Origin: Trachelipus rathkii
Lineage: Eukaryota; Arthropoda; Malacostraca; Isopoda; Trachelipodidae
Reading direction: 5' to 3'
Assembly: GCA_015478945.1 (NCBI GenBank)
Contig: JABUQX010141884.1
Coordinates: forward strand, 30,001-40,111
Length of the DNA stretch: 10,111 bases
Position numbers and translations under genes: made by a program. Positions 6,726 to 10,111 of the stretch are shown here, one piece after another. The stretch's first letter is position 1, and the number at the start of each line of letters is the position of its first letter. The notes under the pieces were generated by a model. That model was not told the DNA's origin and did no database searches. It worked only from the letters and a program-made list of their open reading frames with translations.

Positions 6726-8475
6726 ATGAAGTTCGGAAAACAGATCTTGTTGCTACTTACCATCCTATCAACATGTCAAAACAGTCTCATAAATGAAAAG
6801 GAAGAAACGAAGATTCTACCCGGTTTAGTCTTGTATCGTACTGGAGAAGTCAGTTTCATAGAAGGATACCTAGATCTAATTATCTCCTTAGAATGTCCTT
6901 CCGACATCAAAGAAACGATTACTAGGACAACTAAGCTAGTGAATAACATCAAAGAGTCATTCCTACCATCTTTCGAGACCACGTTTCTAAATGTTTCAAT
7001 ACACCAAAGGGCTCATCAATGGGAATTTAAACTAATGACCATTCGAGTAAAAGTTCTAGCCCAGAAATTGAAAGAAGTGAGTGAACTACCTTGGATCTCA
7101 GCACGATCAAAAACCGCTTTTGAGTTCGGAGGAGATGTCCTCAACATTCTTTTTGGTACGGCAACGGACAACCAATTTAAAATTACTCAGAAGAAAATAA
7201 ACATTTTAGGCAACTATGCCTCCACCTCAAATCTACTGATAACCGAATTAAAAGAACAACTAAAGGCGAACACTCGTACATTAATGAGTTTTAGGGATAG
7301 CTTACAGAAATTAATAGAATTCCAAACCAGTTTAAGTGCTACGCACAATATCATAAATCAAATGGGAAGTATAAGAGCTTTGATAAATTTAATTGAACAA
7401 ACTGTTTATAACATACATCAAATCCACCAATTGGTGATAAACTGCTTTCTGGCTTTGGCATCAAGAGTACTAATTCACGCTTTTTTCTCCAATATTCTTA
7501 TTACCTTTTGTATTGGAAATGAACAAAGAAACAAAACTACACACGGTTTCTAGAAACAAAAACATATCAATCCTTTTTAACTTACTCTTGGACTATTCAA
7601 TCTGCGCTAGCCCCTATGAACTAATTACTTTAATTCCTTTTATCTCAGTGGAGAATTACTTCTCACTTAAACTCACTTTTCCACTCATCTTCTTTAGATA
7701 ATCTTTAGTTTAGTTGTATGTTAAACAACTATTTCTTTATGGATTATGGTCAAAGGAAATACCTATCTTAAAGAGGAATCGGCACACAATCTTTGTCGAC
7801 ATTTAGGTAACTAGCCGTTTAGTCCCAAGTATTTGCTTCATTGACGATCCAGTCTTGTTTGTTAACTTTAATCTTGAATTTACCAATGATTTTCCACATT
7901 GCCCTATTAGAATATAAATCCATGAACCTTATACTCTCACTTTAGGACATTTCACCCTTATTTCTTTCAGAAAAACTAGGAAGCAATCGCATGTAGAAAC
8001 CCAATTCTATCAACAATAATACTATAAGCTATGTGCTTTACTATTCCCTCTGGATGTGCCATCATTTACTTCTAAATTCCAGTTTAAAGAATCCCATTCA
8101 TTTGGAAAAGAACATCACACTTTCTTCTTTAATTTTCTTATTATGCTCCCTGATCAACTTCTTATCTCATGTTGCTTTACCTAATATTTCTTCCCGTCTT
8201 GTTACAGTTTCTAGCTTTGAAAGGTAATTCATTGGATTAAAGACTGAATCAGTTGAATCAATCCATGTCTTTTGCCCCGTATTTTATAAATCAAATTCCT
8301 CCCTTACATTGGAGGCAGCTTTGAACTTATCTTTTTCCTCATGGTTCTTGTCATCGCGTATTTTGTTTGGAAAAAGAGCATACCTTTGTAGAAAGTGCAT
8401 ACCAGAATTGTAAATCCAGCTGAAAGCATCCACTTCGGACCATTAACATCACTGGCTGAAGATACAGCGCGCTAG
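6726..8475 (+). pseudogene. env: Errantivirus/baculovirus F-like envelope protein (3' part broken)
   Basis: This would be a membrane glycoprotein mediating virion fusion in intact relatives. The first 275 codons (ATG 6726 to TAG 7551-7553, G at -3) are uninterrupted. Residues 1-18 form a Lys-then-Leu-rich signal peptide. A Gly-rich patch leads to Leu-Phe-Gly-Thr-Ala-Thr-Asp at residues 142-148, matching the conserved region after the furin site in Baculo_F-type proteins. The site itself is not a clear furin motif (Ala-Arg-Ser-Lys at 126-129). Residues about 150-240 are helical, with few prolines. Homology leaves this frame near 7440-7500 and continues in frame 1 to 7701 with an Ile-Pro-x-Ile-Ser-like segment. 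From 7702 to 8300 only disjointed Cys-containing pieces remain. A transmembrane anchor is at 8320-8370, followed by a stop at 8389, and that frame closes at 8473-8475. No function is likely in this copy. Confidence 0.65.
8305..8391 (+). other. Transmembrane anchor of the env remnant
   Basis: In frame 1, 8320-8370 encodes Phe-Glu followed by about 15 hydrophobic residues (Leu, Ile, Phe, Met, Val, Ala, Tyr, Trp). Lys-Lys follows at 8371-8376, then Ser-Ile-Pro-Leu and a TAG at 8389-8391. A hydrophobic segment of this length with a basic stop-transfer is what a type I envelope glycoprotein would have near its C-terminus. Its distance from the signal peptide (about 1.6 kb) matches a full-length F-like env. 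After the TAG the frame stays open to 8475, which could be a cytoplasmic tail cut by a stop. Confidence 0.65.
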
Positions 8476-8479
8476 CACC

Positions 8480-8969
8480 TGAAGACACTTGCCTTCGGAT
8501 AACACGGTTCCAGATCCAATCTCTACAACGTTCTCAACCCCAGCCCAACGACTGGCTTACTTTCTAGACCTCCTATGCCTCTTCCCATCCCCGTGCTCTG
8601 ACTTCATCTGAAGATCAAGTACGTATGCGAATTAAATCAAGTCTTTAAGTAAAGACTCTTCTACAAAAGTAGGGTCCTTTATCAGATAATCAGAACGATT
8701 TCGGACGTTATTTTGACTTATAAAAAACGACCAAAATCGCTCGCTCTAAATTCGCATAGAAGCACGTTTCAGTAACTCGCTGGAGTTCAGTAAGCCAATG
8801 CAAAATTCCTGTATTGGCTGTCTTTGCTACCATCATGTTACCCAAGCGCCCACCTTGTTCCCTCGAAAGCGAAATCACCTTCTGTCTTGATAAGGCCAAA
8901 CGAGTGACCAATGCAGAAGTTTGATTGTGATATAAAAGTTCGATTAACTGTACCTTTTGTAGATCTTAG
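8480..8969. other. Unassigned sequence between env and the microsatellites
   Basis: Composition returns to near-balanced with C-rich stretches (8480-8610), unlike the AT-rich DNA around it. A Pro/Ser-rich reading is possible at 8500-8590 as an env tail, but no frame is convincing. A palindrome lies at 8640-8657, and a 67-codon minus-strand reading frame with no known domain occupies 8708-8911 (first codon TTG, not ATG). I see no second polypurine tract here that would mark an env-containing element's 3' end. Confidence 0.4.
8640..8657. repeat. Perfect 8-bp inverted repeat
   Basis: AGTCTTTA and TAAAGACT are exact reverse complements separated by two bases (AG). This makes an 18-base near-palindrome that could form a small hairpin or bind a dimeric protein. 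It has no clear partner features. Confidence 0.7.
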
Positions 8970-9388
<419 letters not shown>

Positions 9389-9410
9389 GGTCAGAAGAGT
9401 GTTTATTACT

Positions 9411-9485
<75 letters not shown>

Positions 9486-9488
9486 AGA
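9411..9488. repeat. (GA)n microsatellite
   Basis: A nearly pure GA run of about 70 bp with a degenerate AAGAAAGA entry and a GGGAGGGAGA exit. It is a homopurine strand, separated from the AT array by 28 bp. Confidence 0.97.
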
Positions 9489-10054
<566 letters not shown>

Positions 10055-10078
10055 ACAAAAAAAAATAAATAAATAAAT

Positions 10079-10111
10079 TAATATATTAATATATTATATA
10101 TATATATATAT
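10079..10111. repeat. AT-rich/(AT)n tract running off the window
   Basis: TTAATATA words pass into pure AT alternation from about 10095 to the right edge; the tract probably continues beyond it. Confidence 0.9.

Larger units (their letters stand above)
1..8475 (+). mobile_element. Decayed Ty3/gypsy-class endogenous retroelement region with env-like gene (5' end outside window)
   Basis: Protein signatures run in the canonical order of a Ty3/gypsy element on the plus strand: zinc-knuckle Gag, aspartic protease, reverse transcriptase, RNase H, integrase, then an errantivirus-like envelope. RNase H before integrase excludes the Ty1/copia order, and the YLDD box and integrase tail fit Ty3/gypsy rather than BEL/Pao. 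The left edge falls inside gag, so the 5' LTR, primer-binding site and Gag N-terminus are not visible. Frameshifts and stops occur throughout gag-pol. The right limit is uncertain: a polypurine tract at 6308-6322 may mark the true 3' end of the internal region, in which case env (6726 on) belongs to another insertion. I could not identify a target-site duplication. Confidence 0.8.

Noticed and set aside
1..8475. Fragment of a baculovirus or other large DNA virus genome
   Set aside because: The env similarity is shared with errantiviruses, and the gag-pol order before it shows a retroelement; no DNA-virus gene is present.

Overview
The window is eukaryotic, non-model-looking DNA. It is AT-rich overall, has no bacterial-type operon, and ends in about 1.1 kb of very long pure (AT)n and (GA)n microsatellites. 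Such dense, long dinucleotide arrays next to decayed retroelements are typical of some arthropod genomes, decapod crustaceans in particular, but the host assignment is inference only.

Most of the window (1 to about 8475) is one decayed endogenous Ty3/gypsy-class retroelement region in sense orientation. It enters at the left edge inside gag. In order: the gag C-terminus with a CCHC zinc knuckle (1-504); a purine-rich linker and a broken aspartic protease (549-1183); a pol spacer with a 60-bp/20-residue tandem repeat (1184-2250); reverse transcriptase (2230-2932, core still readable with its catalytic aspartates); RT connection and RNase H (2935-3631); integrase zinc-binding region, DDE core and C-terminal domain (about 3640-4860); and an acidic, then proline-rich pol tail with a 45-bp tandem repeat (4860-5275). 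The reading frame shifts or stops at least fifteen times, so gag-pol cannot be functional here.

A non-coding AT-rich stretch follows (about 5760-6725). It holds a 21-bp-period array of short hairpins, a 64-bp-spaced direct repeat, a strong polypurine tract (6308-6322), and then an LTR-like segment with a TATA-like box (6471) and an AATAAA (6513). Next comes an envelope-like gene (6726 to about 8475). Its first 275 codons are uninterrupted and resemble the F-like envelope family of insect errantiviruses and baculoviruses. Its C-terminal part is frame-broken but ends in a clear transmembrane anchor (8320-8370).

The order gag-pol, polypurine tract, LTR-like segment, env is unusual. Either this lineage has a long pol-env spacer, or the gag-pol element ends near 6322 and the env belongs to a second, less decayed insertion. 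The region 8480-8960 is unassigned, and 8970-10111 is mainly microsatellite with a roughly 40-bp duplication at 9647-9727. No tRNA, rRNA, CRISPR array or intact host gene was seen.
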